Positions 21,708 through 29,738 of a DNA stretch of 64,000 nt are shown here, piece after piece. The position numbers were made by a program, and so were the translations under genes. Position 1 is the stretch's first letter. Every line of letters begins with the position of its first letter. The DNA lies in contig NZ_LT984888.1 in NCBI RefSeq assembly GCF_900258475.1, forward strand, positions 146,639 to 210,638. Reading direction: 5' to 3'. The stretch comes from Anaerococcus sp. Marseille-P3915. Lineage in GTDB: Bacteria > Bacillota > Clostridia > Tissierellales > Peptoniphilaceae. The notes under the pieces were generated by a model that worked only from the letters and a program-made list of their open reading frames with translations, had not been told where the DNA came from and searched no databases.

Positions 21708-23630
21708 ATGATTAAAATTAAATTACCAGACGGATCAGTTAAGGAATATGAAAGTGGAGTCTTGGTAGGAGATGTAACAAAGGATATCTCTGAAGGACTT
21801 TACAGGGCAGCATTAGGTGCTGTTGTAAATGGCAGAGTTATGGGCTATGAAGAGCCAATTAATGAAGATAGCGACTTTAGAGTTGTGAAATTTGAAGATG
21901 CTGAAGGTAAGGAAATCTTCTGGCATACATCAAGCCATGTCATGGCTTCAGCTATCAAAGAGCTTTGGCCTGAAACAAAATTTGCTATAGGACCAGCTAT
22001 TGCTGATGGTTTCTACTACGACATGGACCTAGACCACAGATTTACTCCAGAAGATCTAGAAAAAATCGAAAAGAAGATGAAAGAGATTGCCAAAAAAGAC
22101 CTTAAGCTAGAAAGAGTTGAAATCTCAAGAGATGAAGCCCTTAAGCTCTTTAAGGAAGAGGGCCAAGACTATAAGGTTGAGCTTATAGAAGATTTACCAG
22201 CAGATGAATTAATTACTCTTTATAAGATGGGCGATGCTTTCACAGACCTTTGCAGAGGACCACACCTTGTTTCAACAAAGAAAATCAAGGCAATCAAGCT
22301 TAAGGCTATAGCAGGTGCTTATTGGAGAGGTGATTCTGATAAGGCCATGCTTCAAAGAATCTACGGTATTTCTTTTGAAAAGGCTAAGGAATTAGAAGAA
22401 TACGAAGTTTTACAAGAAGAGATTAAAAGACGTGACCACAGAAAGATTGGCAAGGAAATGGACCTATTTGCCTTCCATGAAGAAGGACCAGGCTTCCCAT
22501 TCTTCCATCCAAACGGCATGATTCTAATGAATGAACTCCTTGATTGGTGGAGAGGTGTTCTTGATAATAATGGTTATGGAGAAATTAAAACACCACTTAT
22601 CCTAAATGAAGACCTATGGCACAGATCAGGCCACTGGGACCACTACAAGGAAAACATGTACTTTACAAAGATAGATGATGAAGACTACGCAATCAAGCCA
22701 ATGAACTGCCCAGGATCAGTTTTAACTTACGCATCTAACCAACATTCTTATAGGGACCTACCAATAAGACTTGCAGAATTTGGCCAAGTTCATAGACACG
22801 AGCTTTCAGGAACTCTTCACGGCCTATTCAGAGTTAGAACTTTCACTCAAGATGATGCCCACGTTTATTGTCTTCCAAGCCAAATCAAGGAAGAAGTTTA
22901 CAAAATGATCGACCTAGCTGACCTTCTTTATTCAACATTTGGTTTTAAATATACAATAGAATTATCAACAAGACCTGATGATTATATGGGAGATATCAAG
23001 GATTGGGACTTTGCTGAAGACCAACTAAAGGCTGCCCTTGAAGAAAGAAACATAGAATATCAAATAAACCCAGGCGATGGTGCCTTCTACGGTCCAAAAA
23101 TCGACTTCCATCTACTAGATGCTGCTAAGAGAGAATGGCAATGTGGGACAATCCAGCTTGACTTCCAATTACCAGCCAACTTCAACCTAGAATATGTAGA
23201 TGAAGATGGTTCTAAAAAACGTCCAGTAATGCTTCACAGAGCCCTACTTGGTTCTGTAGAAAGATTTATCGGTGTCCTAACAGAGCACTTTGCAGGAAGA
23301 TTCCCACTTTGGATTAACCCAAGACAAGTAACAGTAATCCCTGTAGCAGATAGGTTTGCAGATAAGGCAAATGAATTAGCTGATAAAATCAAAGAAGCAG
23401 GCTTTAGGGTAAATGTAGATTCTAGAAGCGAGGGAGTAGGCTATAAGATTAGAGCTGCTCAAATGATGAGAGCAAACTACATGCTAGTAGTAGGTGATAA
23501 AGAAATCGAATCAGGCCTATTAACTGTAAGAAACAGAGACGGCGAAGAAACTAAAGATGTCAAAGTAGAAGACTTCATCTCACAAATCTCAAAAGAAAGA
23601 GATGAAAAATCAAGGGAATCAATCTATTAA
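21708..23630 (+). CDS. thrS: Threonyl-tRNA synthetase
   Basis: The 640-residue class II synthetase has all four parts: TGS domain (1-60), editing domain with HTSSHVMASA near residue 72 and the second zinc/editing motif CRGPHL, catalytic core with MNCPGSVLTY and RLAEFGQVHRHELSGTLHGLFRVR, and the anticodon-binding domain (from ~535, LWINPRQVTVIPV). It charges tRNA-Thr in the cytoplasm. Control by the upstream T-box is clear. The next gene starts at or before the stop codon. Confidence 0.97.
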   Translation: MIKIKLPDGSVKEYESGVLVGDVTKDISEGLYRAALGAVVNGRVMGYEEPINEDSDFRVVKFEDAEGKEIFWHTSSHVMASAIKELWPETKFAIGPAIADGFYYDMDLDHRFTPEDLEKIEKKMKEIAKKDLKLERVEISRDEALKLFKEEGQDYKVELIEDLPADELITLYKMGDAFTDLCRGPHLVSTKKIKAIKLKAIAGAYWRGDSDKAMLQRIYGISFEKAKELEEYEVLQEEIKRRDHRKIGKEMDLFAFHEEGPGFPFFHPNGMILMNELLDWWRGVLDNNGYGEIKTPLILNEDLWHRSGHWDHYKENMYFTKIDDEDYAIKPMNCPGSVLTYASNQHSYRDLPIRLAEFGQVHRHELSGTLHGLFRVRTFTQDDAHVYCLPSQIKEEVYKMIDLADLLYSTFGFKYTIELSTRPDDYMGDIKDWDFAEDQLKAALEERNIEYQINPGDGAFYGPKIDFHLLDAAKREWQCGTIQLDFQLPANFNLEYVDEDGSKKRPVMLHRALLGSVERFIGVLTEHFAGRFPLWINPRQVTVIPVADRFADKANELADKIKEAGFRVNVDSRSEGVGYKIRAAQMMRANYMLVVGDKEIESGLLTVRNRDGEETKDVKVEDFISQISKERDEKSRESIY

Positions 23631-23631
23631 T

Positions 23632-24807
23632 ATGACCTATAATGCTATAATCCTAGGCACAGACCACAACTCCTACTCGGTGGCCAGGTCCTTTTATGAG
23701 GCCTACGGCAAAAAGCCAATAGTAGCAGGCTCTGCAGTCCTTGTGCCTTTCTATAAGTCAAAGATAGCAGATGTTTATACAGCTAAGGACTTTTCATCAG
23801 ATGATGAGGTCTTTGTCAAAACTCTAAATGATCTAGCCAAGGCAAGGGATGAGGAAGATTTTATCTTCTTCGCCCCAACAGAGCATTACGTAGACTTGCT
23901 TTTAAGAAATATAGATAAGCTTAACTTTTCTTATAAGGTTCCTTATCCAAATCCAGAAGAAGCTTCTAAGCTAATCAAAAAATCTGAATTTTACAAGCTT
24001 TTAGAGAAATTTGGCCTCCCTTATCCTAGGACCTTTAGGGCAGATAGAGATAATTGGAAGGATTTAGACCTTGATGGCGAGCTTTTCCTAAAGGCTGATG
24101 AATACGATGATTTCATAGCAAGTGATATAAAGGTTAAGCAAAAGGGCTACCATGTAAAAGACAAAAGCGAAGCCCTAGAAGTTTTGGAAAATATCTACGA
24201 TAGTAAGTATGAGGGCCATGTCATTGTCCAAGAATTTATCCACGGTGGCCAGGGAAGCGAATATTCCCTAAACGGATACAGGGCAAAGGATGGTTCCGTA
24301 TCAATGGTTCTTGCTAGAAACCTCTTATCAGATATGCGTCCTATGTGGGTAGGCAACCATCTAGTCCAGGTTGACCATGATGAAAAAGCCATGTATGACC
24401 TAGCAGAGGAGATTGTCACTAACTTATCTTATGAGGGCCTTTTCAATTTAGACTTTAAAAAGGATAGTAAGAGTGGTAAGATTTATATCCTGGAGATGAA
24501 TATTAGACAAGGAAGGACTTTCTATTATTCAACCCTAGGTGGAGTCAATCTCATAAAGATAGCTACAGATGATTTGATTTTAGGCAAATCTGTTAGCGAA
24601 AGGACCAAAAGACATTTCATGCTTACAGCTATCAACAAGGATGTGGCAAGAAGCCATGTAGATCCTTCATTACTAGAAGAGTTTGACAAGAAAGAAAGAA
24701 ATGAAAACTCAGCCATCCACATCATAAACAAGGCAGATGATGGATTTATGAGAAGTTTGAAAGTTAAAGAAGCCCTAAAAAGGCAAGAAAAAGAATTATT
24801 TGACTAA
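23632..24807 (+). CDS. ATP-grasp ligase of unknown substrate
   Basis: A 391-residue ATP-grasp protein resembling carbamoyl-phosphate synthase-like and carboxylate-amine ligases. It starts MTYNAIILGTDHNSYSVARSFYEAYGKKP, a pre-ATP-grasp Rossmann domain. The ATP-binding lobes are around HVIVQEFIHGGQGSEYSLNG and the Mg2+ loop is NLDFKKDSKSGKIYILEMNIRQGR. I chose the ATG at 23632, one base after the thrS stop, because it begins the conserved domain. An upstream in-frame ATG at 23602 would overlap thrS by 29 bases. Sharing the T-box transcript suggests it is made when threonine is short, unless a promoter inside thrS is used. In related Firmicutes such genes have been proposed to act in peptidoglycan or amino-acid ligation; substrate unknown. 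Confidence 0.8.
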   Translation: MTYNAIILGTDHNSYSVARSFYEAYGKKPIVAGSAVLVPFYKSKIADVYTAKDFSSDDEVFVKTLNDLAKARDEEDFIFFAPTEHYVDLLLRNIDKLNFSYKVPYPNPEEASKLIKKSEFYKLLEKFGLPYPRTFRADRDNWKDLDLDGELFLKADEYDDFIASDIKVKQKGYHVKDKSEALEVLENIYDSKYEGHVIVQEFIHGGQGSEYSLNGYRAKDGSVSMVLARNLLSDMRPMWVGNHLVQVDHDEKAMYDLAEEIVTNLSYEGLFNLDFKKDSKSGKIYILEMNIRQGRTFYYSTLGGVNLIKIATDDLILGKSVSERTKRHFMLTAINKDVARSHVDPSLLEEFDKKERNENSAIHIINKADDGFMRSLKVKEALKRQEKELFD

Positions 24808-24876
24808 GTTTAAAGAGATAGAAGCAAAAAAATGCGGCTATCTCTTTATCTTGTAAAGAAAACAAAAGGAGGTTTT

Positions 24877-26238
24877 ATGAGCGAAACAAAAGTTACAGAA
24901 AATAGAATGGGGACCATGCCCGTTGGCAAGCTCCTATTTTCAATGTCTTTGCCGATTATAATTTCGTTTTTGGTCCAATCAGTCTATAACCTGGTCGACT
25001 CAATCTTTGTGGCAAGGCTATCTGAAAAGGCCCTAACAGCAGTATCCTTGTGTTTCCCAGTTCAAAATATAATGATATCTGTGGCAGTCGGCATAGGAGT
25101 AGGATCTGCAGCCCTTATTTCAAGGTATCTGGGCATGAATGATAAAAAAAGAGTGGGTCAAGTTGCAACTCACGGCTTAATCTTAGCGGCCCTTGCTACA
25201 GGATTATTTGTTTTATTTGCAATATTTTTTACATCCTTTTATGCAAGTAGCCAGTCACAAGACCCTGAGATAATTAAGTATACAGAAGAATACCTATCTG
25301 TAGTGCTCATATTTTGTGGCGGGGTATTTTTCCAAATATTTTTTGAAAAGACCCTCCAAACAACAGGTAATACAGTTTACACCATGGTTACCCAGGGAAC
25401 AGGAGCGGTGATAAATATTATCCTTGACCCAATCATGATCTTTGGCCTACTTGGCTTTCCAGCCATGGGCGTAAGGGGAGCTGCCCTTGCGACAATCATT
25501 GGCCAAATGGGTGGAGCCCTTGTTGGTGTTTATTTCCACACCCATAAAAATAAGGAAGTTAACTTTGAATTTCACAAGTTCCGCTTCCATGGAGATATCC
25601 TAAGTCAAATATTTACAATAGGCCTTCCATCAATAATAATGAGTGGTATCGGTGCTTTTGTCCTATTTTTCATGAATGCCATGCTTTATGGATTTGGGTC
25701 ATCTGCAGTAGCTGCTTATGGTATTATGTTTAAGCTCCAGTCCTTTGCCTTTATGCCAATGTTTGGTATATCAAATGCCCTTCTTGCCATAGTTTCTTTT
25801 AACTATGGAGCAAGAAATAAGGAGAGGATAAAAAAAGCAATCAGGCTTTCTATGACAGCATCTTTTGCGATTGTTGGCCTATCAATAATACTTATGTGGG
25901 TCTTTACCAATCAGATTTTCGACCTCTTTGCTGCTACTGATGTCATGAGAGAGATTGGTGTACCAATGGTTAGGATAGTTTCCCTATCCCTTATCATTTC
26001 TATCCCATCAGTGGTAGGGGTAGGCGGGGTCTTCCAGGCCCTTGGCAATTGGAAGTTTCCAATCTTCCAGTCTTTCTTAAGACAGGTAATAATACTCCTT
26101 CCTATATTTTACCTATTTACAAAAACAGGCAGACTAAATATAGCTTGGTGGGCCTTTGTAATAAGTGAATTTATAAATTCCACCTTCTGTGTTTATTTCC
26201 TAAAGAGAGATATTAGAAATAAAATTGATGTATTATAA
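24877..26238 (+). CDS. MATE-family multidrug/cation exporter
   Basis: A polytopic protein of 453 residues with about 12 membrane helices in two similar halves, typical of the NorM/DinF-like MATE family (GKLLFSMSLPIIISFLVQSVYNLVDSIFVARL in the first helix pair). It exports drugs or metabolites using Na+ or H+ gradients. The start ATG at 24877 has AAAGGAGG just upstream. The 15-residue extension to 24832 lacks a ribosome site. It follows the ATP-grasp gene by 69 bases and ends in a terminator. Confidence 0.9.
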   Translation: MSETKVTENRMGTMPVGKLLFSMSLPIIISFLVQSVYNLVDSIFVARLSEKALTAVSLCFPVQNIMISVAVGIGVGSAALISRYLGMNDKKRVGQVATHGLILAALATGLFVLFAIFFTSFYASSQSQDPEIIKYTEEYLSVVLIFCGGVFFQIFFEKTLQTTGNTVYTMVTQGTGAVINIILDPIMIFGLLGFPAMGVRGAALATIIGQMGGALVGVYFHTHKNKEVNFEFHKFRFHGDILSQIFTIGLPSIIMSGIGAFVLFFMNAMLYGFGSSAVAAYGIMFKLQSFAFMPMFGISNALLAIVSFNYGARNKERIKKAIRLSMTASFAIVGLSIILMWVFTNQIFDLFAATDVMREIGVPMVRIVSLSLIISIPSVVGVGGVFQALGNWKFPIFQSFLRQVIILLPIFYLFTKTGRLNIAWWAFVISEFINSTFCVYFLKRDIRNKIDVL

Positions 26239-26240
26239 AA

Positions 26241-26266
26241 TTTAGCCCTTAGGGGCTATTTTTTTT
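26241..26266 (+). terminator. Terminator after the MATE gene
   Basis: Hairpin TAGCCC-TTA-GGGGCTA followed by eight T, just past the stop codon. Confidence 0.82.
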
Positions 26267-26270
26267 ACAA

Positions 26271-26316
26271 AAAAACTAGCAAGGAATCTTTATGATTTGC
26301 TTGCTAGCTTATTTTT
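26271..26316 (-). terminator. Terminator after the FMN-lipoprotein gene
   Basis: Perfect inverted repeat CTAGCAAG / CTTGCTAG with a T run on the minus-strand side. Confidence 0.75.
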
Positions 26317-26323
26317 AGAATAT

Positions 26324-27490
26324 TTACTTGTCTTCTTTTGTAGCAGCCTTATAGATTTCTTCTAGGTAGCCTACTGTGTTATTGAGGGTTGCACCAGTTA
26401 CTGCATCTACTGGTTTGCCATTTTCGTTTGAATCTATTACTTCTTTGATTTCTTCTGGAGTCTTGCCTACTACGAATTCTTCGATTGCCTTGTAGTTTTC
26501 GTCAAGGTTTTTAGTAGCCTTGGCCATATCTTTCATCATCTTAGAATATTCTTCGTTGTTTTCAAGCTTGCTTGAAAGTTTCTTTGCAGGATCTGCGTAG
26601 TTTTCGCCGAATTTCTTATCAGAGTTTGGTACTCCAGCATCAGCGATATATTGAAGTTCATCTATGCTTGCTGCAACGATTTTGCCATCTTCTACTACTA
26701 CAAATGTGTCTGTTACAGCATTATTTGCACCAGCTGTACCAAAGAATTGTTGAAGTTTTATATTTGCAGGGTCACCCTCAAAGGCAACTGCATTTTCAGA
26801 TTTTTCAGCTGTGTTGATGATTGCTTGTAGGTAGCCTTTTGTATCTACAAGTGTAGCACCTGTTACTGAATCGATTGCTTTTCCATCTTCAGCACCTTCT
26901 ACAACTTCTTTAAGCTCATCGATTGTTTTACCTTTAGCGAAATCTTGGATAGCTTTGTAGTTATCTGAGATTGATACTGTTGATTTAGCCTTTTCTGTCA
27001 TAAGTTTAGAATAAGCTTCGCTATTTACAACCTTTGAACCAAGGATTTTGCCTTCTTTTGCACCTTTTTTAAATTCTGTGTCAGAATCTTGGTTTGGAAG
27101 GGCTACGAAATCTGATCCTTCGTCAAAATATTGGAATTCATCGATGCTTGCATCTACGATTTTTTCGCCATCTGTTACAACAGCAACTCTAGCAAATGAG
27201 CCTTCTCCGTGAGGAGCTTCTAGGCTACGTCTTAGGACAAGTTTTCCCTCAAAATTTGCCTTTAAATCTTCTGCCTTATCTTCTGCTGCATCTTTGGCAT
27301 CTTCAGCAGCATCCTTTGCATCTTCAGCAGCATTTTCTGCCTTATCTTTTGCATCGCTAGCAGCATCCTTAGCTTCTTCAGCTACATTTTCTGCCTTTTC
27401 GCCAGCATCCTTAGCTGCTTGGTTACCACATCCAACAAAGACTAGTGATAAAGCAAGAGCTAGGCTCGCTAACTTAATTTTGTTTGTCAT
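26324..27490 (-). CDS. Lipoprotein with two FMN-binding domains (PplA-like)
   Basis: A 388-residue lipoprotein with signal LALALSLVFVGC (lipobox FVGC). A highly charged Ala/Asp/Lys/Glu spacer of about 55 residues (repeats of AEDAKDA) follows, then two tandem FMN_bind domains. Each domain ends in a flavinylation motif, DSVTGATL near 210 and DAVTGATL near 366, where ApbE-type transferases attach FMN to the final Thr. Two such domains on a lipoprotein is the design of Listeria PplA, which passes electrons outside the cell in flavin-based extracellular electron transfer. I infer a similar extracytoplasmic redox role. No apbE or ndh2-like gene is in the window. Confidence 0.87.
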   Translation of the reverse strand: MTNKIKLASLALALSLVFVGCGNQAAKDAGEKAENVAEEAKDAASDAKDKAENAAEDAKDAAEDAKDAAEDKAEDLKANFEGKLVLRRSLEAPHGEGSFARVAVVTDGEKIVDASIDEFQYFDEGSDFVALPNQDSDTEFKKGAKEGKILGSKVVNSEAYSKLMTEKAKSTVSISDNYKAIQDFAKGKTIDELKEVVEGAEDGKAIDSVTGATLVDTKGYLQAIINTAEKSENAVAFEGDPANIKLQQFFGTAGANNAVTDTFVVVEDGKIVAASIDELQYIADAGVPNSDKKFGENYADPAKKLSSKLENNEEYSKMMKDMAKATKNLDENYKAIEEFVVGKTPEEIKEVIDSNENGKPVDAVTGATLNNTVGYLEEIYKAATKEDK

Positions 27491-27630
27491 TTTTCCTCCT
27501 ATAACATTCGTTTATGCAAGTGGTTTGCGCTTTGCTTGCAAATGTTTACCTTTTGACTATACCTGACCTTTCTTAAAATACAATATTGTTTGATTTTATA
27601 ATGATATTATAATTATAATCGGAGGGGATA

Positions 27631-28155
27631 ATGAAATTAATAATAACTAATAAGATAGAAAGTCTGAATTTAGATTCTTTGATGGAAGTTTATGCGGAGT
27701 CTAATAGGGAAAACTTGGAAAAATTTGCATATAAAAACCTAGATGATTTAGAAAATGCTTATAAGGAGTATTTGAGTAAAGACTTCTTAAATAATAAAGA
27801 TAATTACCTAGCTATCTTAAGTGATGGGAAGAATTATTTATCAGCCCTTAGACTTCATAGGGAAGATGGGGGATATTTGATAGAAGCTATTGAAACAAGA
27901 GAAGACTCTAGAAAAAAGGGCTATGGATTTAAGCTATTAAGCCTTGTCGTAGATTGGACTTGTGAAGACTTATATTTAAGGTCTGAAGTGGGTGAGGATA
28001 ATATAAAGTCAATTGGCCTTCATAAGAAATTGGGTTTTGTAGAAAAAGAAAAAATTGGAAAGAGCTTTGTATTTATAAGATATGGGCAAAAAAAGAAAGC
28101 TATATTGAAAACAGAAGCGGGAAACACTTTTCTAGGAGATTTACCTTTAAGTTAA
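27631..28155 (+). CDS. GNAT-family N-acetyltransferase
   Basis: A 174-residue protein with the GNAT core: a substrate-binding N-terminal part, the acetyl-CoA loop around ETREDSRKKGYGFKLLSLVV (the R/Q-x-x-G-x-G/A pattern as RKKGYG), and the C-terminal motif DNIKSIGLHKKLGFVEKEKIG. It acetylates a small amine or protein N-terminus; the acceptor is unknown. A GGAGGGG ribosome site precedes the ATG. It is a single gene, divergent from the FMN-lipoprotein. Confidence 0.83.
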   Translation: MKLIITNKIESLNLDSLMEVYAESNRENLEKFAYKNLDDLENAYKEYLSKDFLNNKDNYLAILSDGKNYLSALRLHREDGGYLIEAIETREDSRKKGYGFKLLSLVVDWTCEDLYLRSEVGEDNIKSIGLHKKLGFVEKEKIGKSFVFIRYGQKKKAILKTEAGNTFLGDLPLS

Positions 28156-28273
28156 GAAAAAATTATGGTATATGGAGAGTAATCTAAAAATTTAGATTTA
28201 TTCAAATTTTCTGTTTTCTATTTTAGCTTTCCTTGTGTGGAAATCTTTTAAGGATTTATTATTAATTTTAAAC

Positions 28274-28450
28274 TTATCTTTTATTGGATTCGTAGATAGC
28301 ACCTAGGCCATAACCAAGTCCTAAACATATGATAAAGGATGCTACCATGCCATTTTTGAGGGATAGACTTGCAAATAGACCAAGCATTGATCCTAGCTGG
28401 AGACCCATAAGCTTATAGTTTTTGGTAGCGTTTTCTTGAATATTAAACAT
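28274..28450 (-). CDS. Small glycine-rich membrane protein, 58 aa
   Basis: A short gene on the minus strand with AAAGGA seven bases before the ATG. The translation starts MFNIQENATKNYKLMGLQLG and continues through GSMLGLFASLSLKNGMVASF to GLGYGLGAIYESNKR. It has two hydrophobic segments with Gly-x-x-x-Gly spacing, so it is likely a small hairpin membrane protein. Function unknown. The rest of the 540-base gap (28156-28273 and 28451-28654) shows no other gene. Confidence 0.65.
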   Translation of the reverse strand: MFNIQENATKNYKLMGLQLGSMLGLFASLSLKNGMVASFIICLGLGYGLGAIYESNKR

Positions 28451-28654
28451 AATTAGTCCTTTCTGTATTTTCTATCTCTATCGATTTATCATGATATCTT
28501 GCTCTTGCAAACATTATACCAGAAAGCTTTAACTTTATCAAGATAATGTACTATCCAAGTCCTAAAAATTTTACTTTTTTATCAAATTTTTACAGACAAA
28601 GCCCTAAGCCATGCCGATTTTATTAATTTAAAAAAATTTTTAAAATTTAAGTAA

Positions 28655-28680
28655 AGAAAAACCAGTAGTCGCCTACTGGT
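28655..28680 (-). terminator. Terminator after the 241-aa lipoprotein gene
   Basis: Stem ACCAGTAG / CTACTGGT with loop around TCGC, followed on the minus strand by TTTTTC. Confidence 0.8.
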
Positions 28681-28695
28681 CATAATTTTTTGATT

Positions 28696-29409
28696 CTATG
28701 ATGAAATTGAAACTGATTTTGCCACGCCATCTTCTACAAATATGATTAGGGCAAGGCCTGTTTCTTTAACTTCTTCGAAATATTTTACAAATTCATCCCT
28801 AGTCATTTCTTTAGCTGGTGCAGTACCGCCTACAGCTTCAAATGTTGTATTATCATCTATGACAAATTTTTGTTCTTCTTTATTTTCGATTTCTTTTGCA
28901 TTTTCATAGTCAGATGGATCTTTATAATAGTCAAAAGATCCTGACACTATAAGCTTGTCATCTTCGATTTTTGCTGCATAAGATGTAGCACTTATATAGT
29001 CATCGCCTTTACCTTTTAGGCTTGCGATTACACTTGTAGAATATTTGCCATCTTCTGTAAGGGCATCTTCAGCCTTTGTTTGGTCCTTAGCTTTGGCAGG
29101 TGCTTTTTCCTTTTTATCTATCTTTTTGTCTTCTTTTTTCATATCAGCTTTTTTAACTTCTATAGTTTCTTTTTTGATATTTTCATCATCTTTATCTGTA
29201 TTTTCTGCTGTAGCCTTTGCATCTTGGTCATCTCTTGCAGGCTTGTTCTCGCTTGCCTTATTTGGGGTATTTATATCTTCGCCTGTATCTTCGCTTGCAA
29301 CAGCTTCAGGTTCTGTAATTTCACTTGTTTGTGGTTTTGTATCATCACAAGATACTAGGGCTAGTGCCATCATTGAAATTATTACTGGTTTTAAAAGTTT
29401 ATTTTTCAT
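28696..29409 (-). CDS. Uncharacterised acidic lipoprotein, 237 aa
   Basis: The start is the ATG at 29409, preceded by GAGGTGG; a GTG at 29421 would place that ribosome site inside the gene. The signal ends in lipobox LVSC (ALALVSCDD). A long low-complexity linker of Glu, Lys, Asp and Ala follows (about residues 25-115). A compact C-terminal domain (GKYSTSVIASLKGKGDDYIS... to SVSISS) remains. It should be displayed on the outer membrane face, the linker spanning the cell wall. The C-terminal domain is not recognised. Confidence 0.72.
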   Translation of the reverse strand: MKNKLLKPVIISMMALALVSCDDTKPQTSEITEPEAVASEDTGEDINTPNKASENKPARDDQDAKATAENTDKDDENIKKETIEVKKADMKKEDKKIDKKEKAPAKAKDQTKAEDALTEDGKYSTSVIASLKGKGDDYISATSYAAKIEDDKLIVSGSFDYYKDPSDYENAKEIENKEEQKFVIDDNTTFEAVGGTAPAKEMTRDEFVKYFEEVKETGLALIIFVEDGVAKSVSISS

Positions 29410-29553
29410 ATTCCACCTCACCCTTATTATACCCTAAATAAGATTTTAAAAACTTAAAATCCATGTAAGTTTTGATAAAATTGGGTATTTATATAGTAGA
29501 TGAGTAGTAGAATTAGGAAGATGTTTATATTAAAATACTAAGATAATTAATTT

Positions 29554-29568
29554 TGATAAAAATTATCA
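29554..29568. promoter_or_regulatory. Fur/PerR-like box upstream of the dehydrogenase-FDP operon
   Basis: TGATAAAAATTATCA matches the TGATAATNATTATCA 7-1-7 Fur consensus at all but one defined position and is itself palindromic. It lies about 110 bases upstream of the -35 element. Confidence 0.5.
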
Positions 29569-29675
29569 TGATTTTTTATCCAAGTTTGAAAGATGACATT
29601 GGTCTTTTAGTTATCTTGATAAAACTTGCTTTCTACTCAAACAAATTTATAAGATATTTGACAGAAAAAATATTC

Positions 29676-29704
29676 TTGACAAAACGTTTTCTTAATATTA
29701 TAAT
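29676..29704 (+). promoter_or_regulatory. Consensus promoter of the dehydrogenase-FDP operon
   Basis: TTGACA (29676-29681) and TATAAT (29699-29704) are separated by exactly 17 bases, a perfect sigma-70-type promoter 35 bases before the ATG. High expression is likely; the genes also use adenine-rich, apparently preferred codons. Confidence 0.88.
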
Positions 29705-29738
29705 TTACTCATAAGGATAATAATGTAAGGAGGATTAT

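Noticed and set aside
17743-29409. Possible horizontally acquired island
   Set aside because: Base composition and codon use look like the rest of the window, and no integrase, tRNA or attachment repeats were seen.
29045-29437. 130-codon plus-strand frame opposite the acidic lipoprotein
   Set aside because: It is the hydrophobic antisense of a Lys/Glu-rich linker; the minus-strand gene has the lipobox and ribosome site.
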